A DNA stretch of 64,000 nt. Source: Sva-07 sp963716095. Lineage in GTDB: Bacteria > Actinomycetota > Acidimicrobiia > Acidimicrobiales > Ilumatobacteraceae. Every line of letters starts with the position of its first letter. Positions within the stretch are counted from its first letter, which is position 1. This document shows positions 62,943-64,000 of this stretch, in pieces. Location of the stretch: NCBI GenBank assembly GCA_963716095.1, contig CAVQSV010000016.1, positions 124,001 through 188,000 of the forward strand, given 5' to 3'. Below the pieces are notes generated by a model. It was not told the DNA's origin and made no database searches. It saw only the letters and a program-made list of their open reading frames with translations. The position numbers were made by a program, and so were the translations under genes.

Positions 62943-64000
62943 TGGATCCGCGCTGCGTCATCGCGATCGATGCAGGGACCACGGGCGTGCGCAGTCGTGC
63001 CGTCTTCGCCGACGGCCGGCCGGCGGTTGCCGACTACCGCGAGTTCGCCCAGCACTTCCCGGCGCCCGGCTGGGTCGAGCACGACCCCACCGAGATCTGG
63101 GAAGTCGCCGCGGACACGCTCGGCACGGTCGTCGAGCGGGTCGGTCGCGACAACGTCGCCGCGATCGGGATCACGAACCAGCGCGAGACGGTGCTGGCCT
63201 GGAACCGTACGACCGGCGAGCCCTACGGCACGGCGATCGTCTGGCAGGACCGTCGCACCGCCGATCGCTGCGGCGAGTTGGCCGCTGCGGGTCACCTCCC
63301 GCTCGTCCGAGAGCGGACCGGGCTGGTGCTCGACCCGTACTTCTCGGGCACGAAAGCTGCATGGTTGTTGGAACACCGCGACATTCCCGTCGACGACGAC
63401 TTGGCGATCGGCACCATCGACTCGTGGCTGGTGTGGAAGCTCACGGGTGGCCGACGTTTCGTCACCGATGTCACCAACGCCAGCCGCACGATGCTGTGCG
63501 ACATCCGGAGTTGCACCTGGGATCCGGATCTGTGCGAGCTGATCGGCGTCCCGATCCAGGCCCTGCCGGAGATCGTGCCGTCGAGCGGACGGGTCGGCAC
63601 GACGACCGCCGACAGCGGCGTGCCCGCGGGAATCGCGATCAGCGGTATCGCCGGTGATCAGCAGGCGGCGCTGTTCGGCCAGGCGTGCGTGCGGCCCGGC
63701 ATGGCCAAGAACACCTATGGCACGGGGTCGTTCGTTCTCCTCAACGTGGGCGAGACGTGCCCGCCACCCACCGACGGCATGCTCACCACCGTCGCATGGA
63801 AGTTCGCCGACGGCACGACGCACTACGCCCTCGAAGGGTCGATCTTCGTCACGGGCGCAGCAGTGCAGTGGTTGCGCGACGGTCTGGGCATCATCGACGA
63901 TGCGGCCGAGACCGGTCCGCTCGCCGAGTCGGTTCCCGACACCGGTGGCGTCTACGTCGTGCCCGCCTTCGCCGGGCTCGGGTCGCCCTGGTGGGATCCG
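62942..64000 (+). CDS. glpK: Glycerol kinase, C-terminus outside the window
   Basis: FGGY-family kinase phosphorylating glycerol. The first 353 codons are in the window. Glycerol-contact blocks are GITNQRETVLAWNRTTGEP and IVWQDRRTADRC; the FGGY phosphate region includes AIDAGTTGVRSRAVF and GIAGDQQAALFGQ, with YGTGSFVLLNVG following. Another FGGY sugar kinase is less likely because of the NQRET motif. ATG 62942 overlaps the stop of the small membrane protein by one base. Confidence 0.93.
   Translation, partial: MDPRCVIAIDAGTTGVRSRAVFADGRPAVADYREFAQHFPAPGWVEHDPTEIWEVAADTLGTVVERVGRDNVAAIGITNQRETVLAWNRTTGEPYGTAIVWQDRRTADRCGELAAAGHLPLVRERTGLVLDPYFSGTKAAWLLEHRDIPVDDDLAIGTIDSWLVWKLTGGRRFVTDVTNASRTMLCDIRSCTWDPDLCELIGVPIQALPEIVPSSGRVGTTTADSGVPAGIAISGIAGDQQAALFGQACVRPGMAKNTYGTGSFVLLNVGETCPPPTDGMLTTVAWKFADGTTHYALEGSIFVTGAAVQWLRDGLGIIDDAAETGPLAESVPDTGGVYVVPAFAGLGSPWWDP

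Overview
The window looks like a chromosomal segment from a G+C-rich actinobacterium, most likely a member of the Acidimicrobiia such as Ilumatobacter (that rank is inference from gene content, not a database match). The evidence is a mycothiol ligase (MshC), a coenzyme F420:NADP reductase, a bacterial proteasome activator (Bpa), a phosphatidylinositol-type PgsA with a PIM-acyltransferase-like partner, an InhA-type enoyl reductase, and a division set with SepF and DivIVA but no FtsA. There are no rRNA, tRNA, CRISPR, phage or insertion-sequence features. Coding density is very high and many neighbours overlap by 4 bases.

Layout. 1-9.97 kb (minus strand): F420:NADP reductase, mshC, plsC, thrS, a HIT hydrolase, a small membrane protein, pgsA, a PatA-like acyltransferase and a membrane GGDEF-EAL protein whose C-terminus is outside the window. 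10.0-13.9 kb (plus): inhA/fabI, a VOC-GNAT fusion and a YyaL-type thioredoxin-fold protein. 13.9-22.7 kb (minus): nitroreductase, unknown protein, dnaE, YfhO-like membrane protein, Bpa, phosphodiesterase. 22.8 kb: a lone Rrf2 regulator (plus). 23.3-47.1 kb (minus): one long division and cell-wall cluster, transcribed mraZ-rsmH-ftsL-ftsI-murE-mraY-murD-ftsW-murG-murC-murB-ftsQ-ftsZ-pgeF-yggS-sepF-divIVA-ileS-traR-lspA-rluD. It makes lipid II precursors, builds the divisome and ends with lipoprotein and translation functions; murF is not in it. 47.4-50.9 kb (minus): lipoate-ligase-like, HNH, small unknown, acyl-CoA dehydrogenase and ROK-like genes. 51.0-55.5 kb (plus): a MoxR, DUF58, transglutaminase operon. 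55.5-58.5 kb: DUF3040 protein, Eis-like acetyltransferase and DNA polymerase IV. 58.6-64 kb (plus): small membrane protein, inositol-phosphatase-family protein, an MtrA/MtrB/LpqB-like signalling operon, a small membrane protein and the start of glpK.

Two observations stand out. First, the mraZ upstream region holds an array of TGGG boxes (minus strand) spaced 10-11 bp, averaging 10.5 bp: eleven exact and two degenerate boxes, with a TTGACA-N17-AACAAT promoter inside it. It reads as a greatly expanded MraZ operator. Second, eight places show a conserved protein continuing in another frame after a single-base gain or loss: pgsA, the VOC-GNAT fusion, the YfhO-like gene, traR, murC, murG, and the transglutaminase gene twice. 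Because essential genes are among them, sequence or assembly error is the simplest explanation, but each site should be resequenced. Another oddity is a DksA/TraR-like protein that has lost all four zinc-finger cysteines and carries a long lysine-alanine-proline repeat arm.

No stretch over 300 bases lacks a gene. The longest, 47111-47394, holds the mraZ control region.
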